NCBI GenBank assembly: GCA_011316305.1 | Contig: SAUG01000088.1 | Coordinates: forward strand, 35,059 to 99,058 | Source of the DNA: Rusavskia elegans | Lineage: Eukaryota > Ascomycota > Lecanoromycetes > Teloschistales > Teloschistaceae | Direction of reading: 5' to 3' | Length of the DNA stretch: 64,000 bases | Shown here: positions 38,606 through 49,703 of the stretch, one piece after another | Layout of the letters: each line of letters begins with the position of its first letter | How positions within the stretch are numbered: the stretch's first letter is position 1 | Notes under the pieces: generated by a model | What the model was told of the DNA's origin: nothing | Database searches by the model: none | The model's input: the letters and a program-made list of their open reading frames with translations, nothing else | Position numbers and translations under genes: made by a program

Positions 38606-41323
38606 ATGGCCCGTTCCTCGCCGGGTTTGGGATCTGGTGAGAACCAAGGGGCTTCGTCCGATGTCCGTGAGGATCCAGACACAGACAGTAACGAGGAAGA
38701 TGATCCAATCAACCTGAACCTCGACCATTCAGTCCTCGACGACGATCGCTTGGGAGATGGATCCCATCCTCAGTAAGTCTCACGGTTATCGATGTAAAGC
38801 TTGCACTGATATAAGACTCGCAGGACTACCTTCAAGAAGAAAAGGAAGCTACCATCCGGTCTACGGCTCCCGAATTTCTTTTCTTCCACGGCCAGCAGTT
38901 CACACCCTTCCCCCGTGCTGCCCATACCAACCGCCCGCAGTCGCAAGCTACGTGAATGGTCTTCCGCCAGCAACCCGAACACTGATTCGAATGTCTCGCT
39001 TCCGCTCGCGAATGGGCATACTGCAGAAGGGAGCTTCCCAAGTGACAACAAGGACGGCGGGCCCCTCGACTGGTACCTGGAAGGCCCCGGACGCCGTGTC
39101 GGCTACGATGACTTGACAGCCATCGACTGGATATTCGAATACACAAAAGAACGTCAACGCTTGAGATTTCTATATTCACAAGCCACAGGTCTATTCGGAT
39201 ATGCCCAGCAATTGCTCGATGCTAGTCAGATCTGGATTGTGCTGGTGCTCACTGGGTTAGCTGCTGGAATACTGGCGGCAGGCATTGACATCGTTAGCGA
39301 TTGGCTTGGAGACTTGAAGACGGGGTATTGCAAGCCAGGAGCAGGCGGAGGTCATTTCTATCTCAATAAAGGCTTCTGCTGCTGGGGCCATGAAGAGTGG
39401 TCTCAATGCCAGGGGTGGACGACTTGGGGCGCCGCTCTGCGAGTAAAATCCACGGCAGGGATGTACATCGTCGAGTACATCTTTTTTGTCTTGTTTTCGG
39501 TCTTGTTCGCCTTTTGTGCCAGCTTGCTTGTACGGAACTATGCTCCCTATGCCAAGCACAGCGGTATTCCGGAGATCAAGACCGTCCTCGGTGGTTTCGT
39601 CATTCGCAGGTTCATGGGTCTGTGGACGTTGGTCGTCAAATCTCTCGGCCTGTGTCTCGCTGTGGCTTCAGGCTTGTGGCTCGGAAAGGAAGGACCACTG
39701 GTGCATGTCGCTTGCTGTTGTGCCAATATTTTCATGAAGCTGTCGCCTAGTCTCAACGAAAACGAAGCACGAAAGCGTGAAGTACTCTCTGCGGCTGCTG
39801 CTTCTGGGATCTCTGTTGCCTTTGGCTCACCAATAGGCGGTGTTTTGTTCAGCCTGGAACAGCTTTCTTACTACTTTCCAGACAAGACGATGTGGCAGAG
39901 TTTCGTGTGTGCCATGGTCGCTGCCGTCACACTGCAGGCTTTGAATCCTTTCCGGACCGGAAAGCTGGTGCTGTATCAGGTGACCTACGATACTGGCTGG
40001 CATGGATTTGAGATGGTTCCATTCGCTATACTTGGTATTGTTGGTGGCCTTTATGGTGCACTCTTCATCAGGCTCAATATGAAGATCGCACGATGGCGCA
40101 AATCATCTCGGTGGGTCTCCACGCCGATCTTGGAAGTCACAGTTATTGCTATATGTACTGCTGTCATCAACTATCCCAACAAGTTTATGAGAGCTCAATC
40201 GTCCGAGCTTGTGTACTTGTTGTTTGCCGAGTGCAAGCACATCACGGACGATCAGCTCGGTATCTGTAAGACTGGTGCAGCATATGCGGGCGTCATTGTG
40301 CTCCTTATTGTCGCCGCTGCTCTAGGTTTTGTTCTGGCTTCCCTTACGTTTGGGCTCCAAATCCCAGCCGGAATTATCTTGCCTTCAATGGCTATCGGTG
40401 CTCTCTATGGTCGAGCTTTCGGCATCATTGCAGAGGTCTGGCAGGGTAATCATCCGAACGCCTTAATCTTCGCAACTTGTGAGCCAGATGTTCCGTGTAT
40501 CACGCCAGGAACATATGCTATAATCGGCGCAGCATCCGCCTTGGGTGGAGTTACGAGAATGACCGTTTCGATTGTGGTCATCATGTTCGAACTTACTGGG
40601 GCCCTCACGTATGTATTACCCATTATGATTGCTGTGATGATCAGTAAATGGGTTGGAGATGCTTTCGGCAAACGAGGTATCTACGAGACTTGGATTCATT
40701 TCAATGAATATCCGTTTTTGGAGAACAGGGACGACTCAGCCATTCCTGACGTGCCTGTGTCAAATATTATGACACAGGTGCAAGACTTAGCAACGCTTAC
40801 AGCAACTGGTCATACACTCCAATCAATCCAGGATCTACTAGTAGCAAACCCATATCGAGGCTTCCCCGTGGTTTCGGACGCGGCTACCAAGATACTGCTT
40901 GGATACATATCTCGCACCGAGCTCATCTACGCTCTGAAAACTGCCACTGTGGAGCCTAGGAATCTTCCACCCTCAACAGACGTATACTTTTCGCATCAAC
41001 CCTCAGCGGATCCCCAAACAACGCTCGACCTACGCCCGTGGATGGACCAGACACCGATCACCCTGAGCGGGAAAAGCAGTCTCGAGCTCACCGTCAACAT
41101 GTTCCAGAAGCTCGGCTTGCGTTATGTGCTTTTCAGTGATCGGGGTGCATTACAAGGTTTGCTGACGAAAAAAGACGTCTGGTATATACTCGATTGTACT
41201 AGTGATGGGCATGTCAAGCTGGGAGGTGGTGTGCTTAGGGAAGAGCAAGGGGGAGAATCAAGAGGTTTGCTTCATCGAGACGAAGATCGAGAAGATTTTG
41301 CTAGCCCGGTAGACGAGCGGTGA
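38606..41323 (+). CDS. CLC-type voltage-gated chloride channel/transporter
   Basis: The gene has two exons (38,606-38,772 and 38,824-41,323; intron GTAAGT...GCAG of 51 bases with an ACTGAT branch site), giving 888 residues. CLC proteins move chloride, often in exchange for protons, across vacuolar, Golgi or plasma membranes. Visible family motifs are HSGIPEIK (about 301-308; most relatives have GSGIP), GKEGPLVH with the gating glutamate at about 345, GSPIGGVLFSLE, and GLQIPAGIILP. Around ten hydrophobic segments are followed by two C-terminal CBS domains (about 700-765 and 793-845). The acidic N-terminal 85 residues are probably cytosolic. The start was chosen because this ATG joins in frame across a canonical intron. 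Its promoter begins only about 200 bases from the RIP block. Transporter versus channel type cannot be decided from sequence. Confidence 0.92.
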
Positions 41324-41749
41324 ACTCGTATCATTGCGTTTCGTACGGTCAATCCTGAAGCCTACGACACATCCGTAACTGATATTATTGGCAAGTTTGG
41401 TATCTCTACAATACAGAGTATCAAGTCAAAGGCCAGTTGACATCCTGTCCCATGCGTTGGTGTGGTCTTCGATTTGGCTGGCAGTCGAGGTATCGGGCGC
41501 CCACCCTATCACCTGAAGGTATAGAAATCATGGGATCACGAAATGAAGGAGATAGCTCGTTAGATGGTCAGTCAAGTCGCCTTGCGGACTCGTGGACGAT
41601 TTGAGTTAATGTGCAGCAGAAGCCGAAAGTTGCCACTGGCACCCGCGGACGTAACGACCCAACCAAATATCCTCTATCAGATGGACTTAAGAGTCTTCTC
41701 AACTCCTCGAGAACGTCTATTCCTGTATTTCGATACCTTCTGGAAAGCA
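41324..41749. other. Convergent 3' intergenic region
   Basis: This holds the 3' ends of the CLC gene and the minus-strand P5C reductase gene. Small open frames here are not protein-like. No other element was seen. Confidence 0.5.
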
Positions 41750-42861
41750 TCACCGCGGCCCATTCACGCCTTGTTCGCCCCTACCAAGTCTGCTAGCAGC
41801 CACCGAAGATGTCCTTACGCCCGTCGCAACACTGGCTCTGACCTTTCCATCTTCTAAAACCTGCAAGCCACCCGCTGTACAACCACCAGGCGTGCACACC
41901 TGCTCCCTCAGCAGCGCCGGATGCTGTCCATTCAGAACCATTTCGGCCGTCCCCTTCATCGTTTGCGCAGCCATCTTCTGCGCTTCTGCCCTGGGCAATC
42001 CCATCGCGACTGCTCCATCCGCCATTGCTTCCAACATTAGTGCGAAGAAAGCAGGTCCAGACCCACACAGTGCGGTAGCAGCGTCCATCATGTACGGTGG
42101 TAGGTTTACGACACGGCCTATTCGAGAGAGAATCCATGTAACGAGACTTGATTGGGAGGTTGAGAGTGGAGGGGTTGAGTCCGCAATCACAGTCATAGAG
42201 CTACGAATCAATGAAGCTGTGTTTGGCATTACACGCACAAATCTACACCGGCTTTCCGCAAAAGGGTCTTTGTCGGTCGAGGCTTCGGTACCATACACGT
42301 TCTCCTCCAGGGACTCAATGGAGGTACCCGCGAGGATGCTGATGACAAGCTTTCCCTTGAGCGCTTCCCGCATACCCGGTTCCCGAAGGATTCCATCTTT
42401 TAGGTTTTTTGGTTTGCACCCGAGCAGGATTACATCAGCCTGTTGTACCCCTTTCAGATTCTCGTTCTGAAGTATGGTAACAGATGACAAGTGAGATGAG
42501 AGCGCGGTCTTGACACGTTTGGCCGAAGCATCTCGGGTGACGCATGCGATGAAGCGCGAAGGTACACGGGATGGGAGATTATCTTCTTCTTGCTGAGCGC
42601 TTGGGGTAGCGGTGCCGGAGGAAGACGCGGAGGGCTCAGAGATGCTGACGGAGGAGAGGGAAGTGAGAATGCCGGAGAGAATGGCGATTCCCAATGTGCC
42701 TGCAATCGTGAGCAATCAAGCAAGAGTTTCTACTCCGGATCCTACGGCAGCTCACCGCATCCGAGGACTGTCAGTGTCATGTCCCCTTCTGTCTCCTTCT
42801 TGGCATGGCCATTGAGTAGCGGGACATTGAAACCATGGGTCTGCGTCTCGTTTCTTGACAT
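41750..42861 (-). CDS. PRO3: Pyrroline-5-carboxylate reductase
   Basis: The enzyme reduces 1-pyrroline-5-carboxylate to proline with NAD(P)H, the last step of proline synthesis. Exon 1 (42,861-42,756) encodes MSRNETQTHG...TLTVLGC and exon 2 (42,699-41,750) begins GTLGIAILSG. Splicing out a 56-base intron (GTGAGC...TGCAG) restores the Rossmann GCGTLG nucleotide loop, which confirms both exons. The product is 351 residues. Further family marks are VMPNTAS, then CGSGPAFFALMLEAMADG and CTPGGCTAGGLQVLEDG near the end, which form the dimer and active-site region. A Ser-rich insert at about residues 50-75 lies between strands and is common in fungal versions. The gene is divergent from CTK3 across about 380 bases. 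Confidence 0.93.
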
Positions 42862-43239
42862 CGTAGATAGCCTCTGTCTGGGGTGGTCTTCACTCGAGGT
42901 TTGAATGACTGACGAACCCAAAACTCAGGGATCCTTGCTCTGGCCAGGATTGTGGACAACTTGCAGCGCAAGAATCGAGTTTCGATGGTCCGCCGGATAT
43001 ATCGGACGTATGCGAAAAAACTTCACAGCCAATGGATAAGCGGGTATATATCTTAGCGTACCACACTAGGGGTAAGGACATGCCAAAAATCGACGGTAAA
43101 AAAGACAGCAAGCTGTCTAATAATTTTGCCGTTGATTCTGCCGGCAGCCTGGTCCGTGCGCAAGATTCAAGCTACGAGTGATCAACGTGGAATATTCATT
43201 CGATCTCTCTCCCTTGGACAGTCTCCTCCACAAGCACCG
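42862..43239. promoter_or_regulatory. Shared divergent promoter region of P5C reductase and CTK3
   Basis: This 378-base gap lies between two divergent start codons. A pyrimidine-rich TCTCTCTCCC tract sits at 43,203-43,214, about 30 bases upstream of the CTK3 start. No specific factor site is claimed. Confidence 0.5.
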
Positions 43240-44070
43240 ATGGCAGATCCTTTCGAAGTCCGTATGCGCTTCACGTCGCAGTTGCAGCACCTGAACGCTT
43301 CGGTCAACTCGTCTCAGAAAGCCGCTCACTATGCCCTAAAATATCGAGACATGGATGAGGATCTACATTCATGCATCTTGGAGCAATTGGAACGTGTAGG
43401 TCGAGCTAAGTACCATCAAGTTGTGTCGTCCCTGATCTGATCTCAGAACTCGATGAACAACCGGGCGAATATCATGTACTTCATCGAGCACCTGTGCGAC
43501 ATGGCCCAGCGAGAAAATCATTTGAATTTCGTGCGGATGATGCAGAAAGACATCCTTATGGTCGTCGATGCTGTTGCTCCCAGTGACGGATCTGGAGCCG
43601 CCAACGTCAAGGTTGTCCGAAGAGTAAGGCTGCTCCTGTCCACCTTCAATTCAAGTACTCGCTAAATGCTTTCTCTTGTCTAGGTGTTGCAAGGCCTGCA
43701 ACAGAAAAGCATTTTACAGCCGAACACCGTCACTGAGATCGAAGATTGCTTGAAAGAAAGAGACACTGTCGCTGAGCACCCTGCGCTTTCGCCCATTGAT
43801 GTGAATGCGCAAGGAGAGCATCCATCGAACCAGACAGCCTTTGCCAAAACCAATGGTGTGACAAGGCCAGACAAGAGGCAGATCGAGCAAAGAATTGAAG
43901 AGGATCGGGAAAGACACAAGAGATTACGTGAGAGCATATGGGCCATCGGTGCCGAAGGCGACGAGGAGTTCGAGCGTCTGTGGGATGAGGTCAGCGATAT
44001 TGGAGAGGACGACTACATTGCTGCGGAAGAAGACGCCATGGAGAGAAGACAAGCAATCGAAGTGGAATAG
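43240..44070 (+). CDS. CTK3: CTD kinase I gamma subunit (Ctk3 family)
   Basis: This is the regulatory subunit of the kinase complex that phosphorylates Ser2 of the RNA polymerase II C-terminal repeat. There are three exons: 43,240-43,395, 43,447-43,623 and 43,684-44,070, with introns of 51 and 60 bases, both phase 0, totalling 239 residues. The N-terminal part has the conserved MADPFEVRMRF start, then HYALKYRDMDEDLHSCILEQ and NNRANIMYFIEHLCDMA, the CID-like helical fold of Ctk3. The C-terminal part has DKRQIEQRIEEDRERHKRLR and WDEVSDIGEDDY, typical of the Ctk3 C-terminal domain. The first donor, GTAGGT, is slightly unusual. Without splicing the frame stops after 67 codons. Confidence 0.92.
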
Positions 44071-44763
44071 ACGGGTATACCAATCAGTCGCCGGTGATCA
44101 GCAACGAAGCCCAGGAACCAATATTTCGTCCTTTCAACGGCAATTTCAACTTCGAGAATCCAAAAATTATGGTATAGAATAGAGAACTTGGCCAAGAATG
44201 CTCATCACCATTCTTTGTTACGTCAGATAAGTCAAGACCTACCACATTAGCTCATCAACAGCCAAAGCGATGTTCCCAGTAAGTTAAAAGACTATTGATC
44301 GTCGATATGCTTTGCTCATGGCTAACATCGTCTACCAAGATTATTGGCCAACTTGAGGATTCCATCACCAGATTACTGTACCTGCACAATACATGAGCAG
44401 CACTTTTATGGGCAGTTGTTCCAAAAGCGTCGAATTTCCCAGGCCTGACAATCTGTAAGGTACTGAAGCACAAAGGCGGGAAGCTACATCTGTTATACCG
44501 TGCGCTCTCCGTGAACCCCTCTTCACTACCGAACATGTATCAACCTATTAATCGAGGATCGCTTCACTTCGTGTGGTAGATTGAGCAAGATTGAGGCAAC
44601 AAAAATTGTCACATGATCGATAATTACCCGATGTTCGACCAATCCAAAATTTCGCTTCCATACGACGACCAGCCAAAACAAAGGTAACCACTTGTGAAGC
44701 TACCGGCTGTTAGTCACTTATCCTGACGTGGCATTCCCATCACAGATCCCTGGCTACTCCAAC
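44071..44763. other. Intergenic region
   Basis: This contains the CTK3 3' end and the promoter side of the Nudix gene. A minus-strand frame of 93 codons (44,255-44,536) has no recognisable features. Nothing else is supported. Confidence 0.45.
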
Positions 44764-45309
44764 ATGGCCACCTCCCATTTTGCAACCGAACAATACACAT
44801 CAGAAGCCTTTGTTGAGAGCGTGGGGGCTGTCCTCTTTCGAATGTCTACGCAGGAGATATGCGTCCTCCATCTTTTGAAGAAAGATGAGTACATACTAGC
44901 CAAGGGACGACGCAACTGCGGGGAAACTCGCCAGGACGCCGCTGCACGCGAGCTCACCGAAGAGTGCGGCTTTCCGTGTCGTTTGCTATATGTCAACATG
45001 TCTACCCGGGCTCCTCCTGCAATAGAAGACGAGCAGCTTGGCGACGAGGCACGGTTCTACACCGACATTTGCGAACCTTTCACCCTACAGATCCGACGTC
45101 TTGGAGAGGGCAATGTCAAGCTCATCTGGTGGTACATCGCTGCCGTCAATGAAAACGAGCCCAGTCAGGATCGTGATCAGCATGAGAAGGACAAGTTTAC
45201 CGTGGAGTTCCACAGCTTTGCCGATGCTTTAGAGAAGTTGACCTTTCAGATGGATCGTGATATGGTTAAGAAGGCGGTTGAAATTGTTACCAACACATTC
45301 AGCAAATGA
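44764..45309 (+). CDS. Nudix hydrolase
   Basis: This is a single-exon protein of 181 residues. The Nudix box G-x5-E-x7-R-E-U-x-E-E-x-G-U is complete: G at the start of GRRNCGE, E seven residues before RELTEECGF, with the metal-binding REx2EE glutamates all present (about residues 49-71). Nudix enzymes cleave nucleoside diphosphates linked to another moiety. The substrate is not predictable here, though fungal relatives of this size often act on diphosphoinositol or dinucleotide polyphosphates. VESVGAVLF forms the first strand and KLIWWYIAAV a later one. I chose the ATG at 44,764 because the frame further upstream opens only with a GTG. The gene converges on the kinase gene 127 bases downstream. 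Confidence 0.88.
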   Translation: MATSHFATEQYTSEAFVESVGAVLFRMSTQEICVLHLLKKDEYILAKGRRNCGETRQDAAARELTEECGFPCRLLYVNMSTRAPPAIEDEQLGDEARFYTDICEPFTLQIRRLGEGNVKLIWWYIAAVNENEPSQDRDQHEKDKFTVEFHSFADALEKLTFQMDRDMVKKAVEIVTNTFSK

Positions 45310-45436
45310 ACACCGCAAATGCAGGATGAACCCGAAATGGATAGAGCAAAAGACAAACCAACATGTTTCCTGAGGGTAGAAACACGTCCAAACCCTTGCA
45401 GCAATACTGGATCCAATCGACTTCCGGCCGGCGGGC

Positions 45437-46741
45437 TCACCGCAGATTATCAATTTTCCTTCTATTGCTCTCTGCGAATCGTAGCAGAGCGTTCACGGTA
45501 TCAGCAAACGTGCCATTATTGTCCAGTACTAGATCGGCGTCCGAACGAATCAATTCCACCCCTCTCTCCTTTTTCAACCTATCATTTTCGGCTATCACTT
45601 CTGGCGCCACAAGACCTCGTTCAAGCCTCCTAACGTCCGCCGTGTCGATATAGATGACCTGTATCTTCTTGCCAAGCCACTCCTTGAGCCAGGTCGCAAC
45701 CAGATGCCGATGCATGCTTTCGATGGTAATTATTTTGAGCCAGTAATGATCATTGGAGAAGCGTTCCAGTTCGTGGAGCAGGTGTTGCGCTTGTTCCTTC
45801 TCAGGTACGCTGTATATACTTTTTCCGAGTCTTTCACTAATCAGATTGTTGAAGTAGACGATCTTGGCTCTGAAAGCTTGCCCTGTTCCGTAGTGGCTGC
45901 AGAAACCTTCGGCGACACTGCTCTTCCCTGACTCCGAGAGCCCGCTGATCACATAGATGTTGTCGAGCCTGTACAGCATTGGAGTGAAGAGACGGTTTCC
46001 AGTGTGTCGCAAGAGGACCTTGCGAAGCTCGTCCTGGACAAATCCGATGCTGGATGTTGTGTGGATCTTGATAACATGCTGATACACTCCGGATCGTTCC
46101 TGGCGTTGCATTTCCGTCTGCAGCAGAAATTGGTAAAGCTTATATCTCTCGTCCAAGATGCCTTCCTCTCGATTTAGTGTGATTTTGAGCGATCCGTCCA
46201 GACTACCGCCATGCGTCAAGAGTATAGCCAGCCTTTCTTTGGGCAGTTGCAGATGATGCTCGTTTAATATTGCTCGGAACACCGCCCGGGCATTGTCCAG
46301 ATTGTGGTCTAAACTCTTCGTGGCAATGACCGCAACGATGACTGCCTCAAACATGGATGCACCACGATCGAAGAGGATGACTTGGTTGAGGGTGTCGGTC
46401 ATCGCGTCCCAGTGCCTGCGCGCCAGTGCACCGACAATGAAACGGACAAATTCCTCGTTGGACGATTCCCACCACCATTGTCGGAGAAGCCCTTGTCGAT
46501 GCAACTCGCCGATCTTCGTGTTGTCTGTCTTGTGCAGTCCTCCAACCTTGCCTATAGTGAAACTACTAGGAAGGAGGTTAATCTGGGTCGTCTTGCCGAC
46601 ATTGTCAGCCCCATTCAGCGACACTGTGTAGGGCATAGACATCTTAATCCGATTGACTGGAGTTGCGAGTATGCTGTTATGATGTGCCCAGGCATAGCTG
46701 CAACGATCTCGGTGGCCCTTTATACTCCTGGTCTTCAACAT
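45437..46741 (-). CDS. Tandem P-loop kinase: thymidylate-kinase-like plus adenylate/dephospho-CoA-kinase-like domains
   Basis: This is one exon of 434 residues from the ATG at 46,741. An ATG at 46,642 (MSMPYTVSLNG) is a likely alternative, since kinases of this class begin just before the P-loop. Domain 1 has LNGADNVGKTT (Walker A as in thymidylate kinases, GxDGxGKTT) and ILFDRGASMFEA, resembling the DR motif. Domain 2, from about residue 265, has YVISGLSESGKSS (second Walker A), IYIDTADVRRLERG, and a DADLVLDNNG end as in dephospho-CoA or gluconate kinases. Both P-loops look intact. The substrate is unknown. The gene is divergent from the broken nucleotidyltransferase/APH gene, which suggests a shared promoter and perhaps a joint pathway, but this is inference. 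Confidence 0.75.
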   Translation of the reverse strand: MLKTRSIKGHRDRCSYAWAHHNSILATPVNRIKMSMPYTVSLNGADNVGKTTQINLLPSSFTIGKVGGLHKTDNTKIGELHRQGLLRQWWWESSNEEFVRFIVGALARRHWDAMTDTLNQVILFDRGASMFEAVIVAVIATKSLDHNLDNARAVFRAILNEHHLQLPKERLAILLTHGGSLDGSLKITLNREEGILDERYKLYQFLLQTEMQRQERSGVYQHVIKIHTTSSIGFVQDELRKVLLRHTGNRLFTPMLYRLDNIYVISGLSESGKSSVAEGFCSHYGTGQAFRAKIVYFNNLISERLGKSIYSVPEKEQAQHLLHELERFSNDHYWLKIITIESMHRHLVATWLKEWLGKKIQVIYIDTADVRRLERGLVAPEVIAENDRLKKERGVELIRSDADLVLDNNGTFADTVNALLRFAESNRRKIDNLR

Positions 46742-47530
46742 GGTGACTCCTGCGGACACTTATTATTGTGACATGCCGTCGAACTCACAACCCAGACTTA
46801 CAGTCACCGACAAAGGATGTTCTGTGAATGATAGTCACATGAATGGATAGTAAGCATCCTATGGAATGCGTGGACATCCAATCTGGCTGCCCGTCGCGGT
46901 CTCGATGGCCAGAAGTCGAAAGGACGATTGCCTCCATCGGTCCTCAGTCTAATGATGACCTCCTACTCCGATCTTCTGAGGATAAGTACATAGAGTATGG
47001 AACAGCGGTACCGACATTCGACCAGCCAACGAGGTCGTCGCTTCCCAACGTTTTTGGCTCCAGTGGGTCTTCCTCCTGTAGCTCGGTCCAGATTGTTTTA
47101 CGGCTGGTCATTCGCCTCGACGTATGCCTACCGACAATGAGCAGTAGGATCTTCTTGGAAGGTGCAGCCAAGTAGAAAGATCGATATGCACAGGCTTTTC
47201 CAGCGCTCAGGCCAGACTGACACATCAACGGCAAGTCATTCACGGAGGCTTCACACCTTTGTTCACTATCCTACACAAACCCCAGCGCTCGGAGATGAAG
47301 ATGATCCTTATATTCCTTATCCCGCAGCATGACTTTCCTTTGATGATTTCACGGCAGCCTTTGGCATTCAGAGGAAAACCAAATCCTTTTTCGCCAACGT
47401 CAGCCTCTCTGTGGGATTCACTGTTTGCGATACTGGACTGTGCAGAACCCTTGACAGTTGCACCGACCGTGCGACGTGGACGGATCCGGATTAGTTTTGA
47501 GATTGCAGCGGTCATGACGAGCAGTAGCTT
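46742..47530 (+). other. Coding-like but broken 5' region upstream of the nucleotidyltransferase/APH pseudogene
   Basis: Open stretches at 46,843-47,175 and 47,259-47,534, plus a third frame around 47,189-47,460, each look partly protein-like. The third frame includes LSFDDFTAAFGIQRKTKSFF just after a TGA and then meets TAG, TGA and TAG before the nucleotidyltransferase begins. This is best read as the decayed N-terminal part of the following gene plus its promoter. The true start could not be fixed. Confidence 0.4.
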
Positions 47531-49703
47531 ATGATGGCGCCATCAGTTCACGCCAGATACTATGATACTGGGAGGCAGTTCATCTCTCTGGACCATCGCC
47601 CTGATTCTCCAAACATTATCGCAGTCCTTCTTGGTGGTAGCAGCATCTACCGGGGGCGAGATGAGTGTCGTGGATCTGACTGGGATGGCGCCATAGTTGT
47701 TTCTACCAAGCTCGAAATCGTTCGGCTGGTGAAACGAACAACGGTCAAGTCTGATGGCGATGCTGGGAATCGTGCAAGAAGAGTGTCCCGAATTCAGGGT
47801 TCCCGACGAATCCTCTCCGGATTGGGATCATTTTGATTGCATCAGAATTGCTGGTTTCGACGAACTACAAACAAAACGCTCTGTCAAGATCCTCAGTCTT
47901 GACTACTTCTCTGAGCCAAGGAACTCACTCCGCGTCCTTTCTTTCAAGGATAAAAGGATCTTCGAAGCCTACAGACCTCCAGCTACCAGATTCTATCGCG
48001 TTCAACAAGCAACAAGACTGGAGGGCGGACTATTCGTTCTCCACGATCAATGGGTGTATACTGCACCTTTTACCTGTGTCCATGAGCAAGACGCATCGTT
48101 TGCCGCGTTTGGTGCCACCGCGGATTTACTAGTTTCTGGGTTTTGGGTCCAGGGACATGATCCCCATGGTCTTCTAATAAAGAAGTACATTCTGGCCAGA
48201 TACACGAACATCTCCGCATTGTATGCAAACGCCCAAACATTTGCCAAGTCTCAGCGGTTCTCACACGAATATTGCAGCTGGCTCGCAGAGGAGCTTTCAA
48301 CCTTGTATAAGCAACCTGACATGCCGTCTGAGCGGCCGCGCTGCCAGTGTTCTTCTTTGAAAAGGACTTTCCTTTGCGGCGAAGCGATTACGGCTCTCGG
48401 TCAACACTCTACCAAACCCTCTGCGCAGAGTATGACCCTGTCTTCTTGGTCAAGCGACTCCTCCACGCAAATGAAGATGTTAACTTCACCGAAGCGGCGA
48501 GAGCTGCCACCTTCGGCCTTTTCTTCGAACTCAACAGCTGCCGAGATAACATTACCAGCAGGTACACTGGGTGCGAAAGCGACAAGGATATTCTGCAAGC
48601 GCTGTCAGTATCCAGAGCAGGAGGTTCAGGGAGCATCGAGCGCAGCTACTTTTGGTCTCAACGTTCAGCTTCCTTATGCCATGCCATCTGGGGAGCTGTG
48701 GTATCCCTTCTTTGAAGGTAAGACCGAGTCCGAGCTAAGACTTTCTTACCACCACGGCGGATGGAGCAACGGGTACACTGCTGAGGCCTTGCTGTATGCA
48801 GAGCTGGTGAAAGCTGAGGACATGGTGCGATTGTACAGCAAGTGCATTACAAACACGAAGGAGAGGAATGAAACGTGGCATAGCGAAGGTGCCTCGTCTG
48901 CAAATCAACGACGTGACAATTGTCATCCGGGGACCATGTCTGGAAGGGGAGGAACAACAGAACAACCTATCCATCGTTTCTTCTACTCTCGGTTGGTGGA
49001 AAATGTACGATTCCTTGAATTCTACCGGGATTCCATCCCCATCGGACAGCACCTTACAATTGCGGAATTTCTGAAGATCCCTTGGAAGGTGAACGGCGTA
49101 GTATATCCCTCGTTAGGCGAGCTTTTCCAAATCGCAACGAACGTGTTACACCCGAGCTCTCCACATTCAAAGTCTTGCCCAACCATCTCTGGGCTGGGCG
49201 ATGCTCACGGGGCGAACGTCATGATAGGCAATAGAGTGTCATCAAACAACAATCGCGAAATCCTGTACGTGGACTACGAAGCTGCTGGGTTTCATCCCGT
49301 CATGCTGGATCTCGCGAAACCCTTCTATAACGACGTGTTCTTCGACACCCTATACATGGATATCCTACAAATAGACCCCAAGACAGCGTACGCCATTGAA
49401 GGGAACCTCATCAACGTTGACTTCGCCCCATACGTTAACGACATCACGCAGGCAATATTCGATGTGAAGCGACGATTCCTATTGCAGCCACTGTTCGAAA
49501 TGGCCCTTGATCATGGAAGCGACCTCGGGAAGAACGTCCCTCTCCTATCGAACGCGTTGTTGTGTTGTGCTACTCTGACGCGCAACTACAGTAATTGTCC
49601 TGATGCTTTCGTTCGGAACCTGGCGACGGGCATCGTTCTCGCACAAGCCATTGATCTGGAAGGACTCTATTCTGGCTTGAAGTTACTCGGTCTAGACACT
49701 TGA
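47531..49703 (+). pseudogene. Disrupted nucleotidyltransferase plus APH-like phosphotransferase gene
   Basis: The first segment carries a pol-beta-type nucleotidyltransferase motif, GGSS...GSDWDGAIVV (about 47,632-47,697). The last segment carries an APH/choline-kinase-like catalytic region, GLGDAHGANVM and LYVDYEAAGFHPVMLDLAKP (about 49,193-49,323). Protein-like sequence jumps frame at least five times: near 47,732-47,734 (AAA, one base too many), 48,330-48,342 (one base missing), 48,650-48,653 (TTTT, one too many), about 48,855-48,885, and about 48,948-48,962. The 649-codon frame from 47,754 therefore mixes true and wrong-frame segments. Several lesions are at short homopolymers, so sequencing error is a possible alternative to decay. 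The fusion suggests a small-molecule-modifying enzyme of unknown substrate. Confidence 0.65.

Noticed and set aside
38483..38728. Minus-strand open frames of 69-81 codons at the start of the gene-rich region
   Set aside because: They are antisense to the CLC promoter and first exon, with no protein-like features.
41892..42470. Plus-strand open frame of 192 codons
   Set aside because: It is antisense to P5C reductase, with no recognisable domain.
44255..44536. Minus-strand open frame of 93 codons in the intergenic region
   Set aside because: No motif, no splice context, no neighbouring regulatory signal and unremarkable composition.
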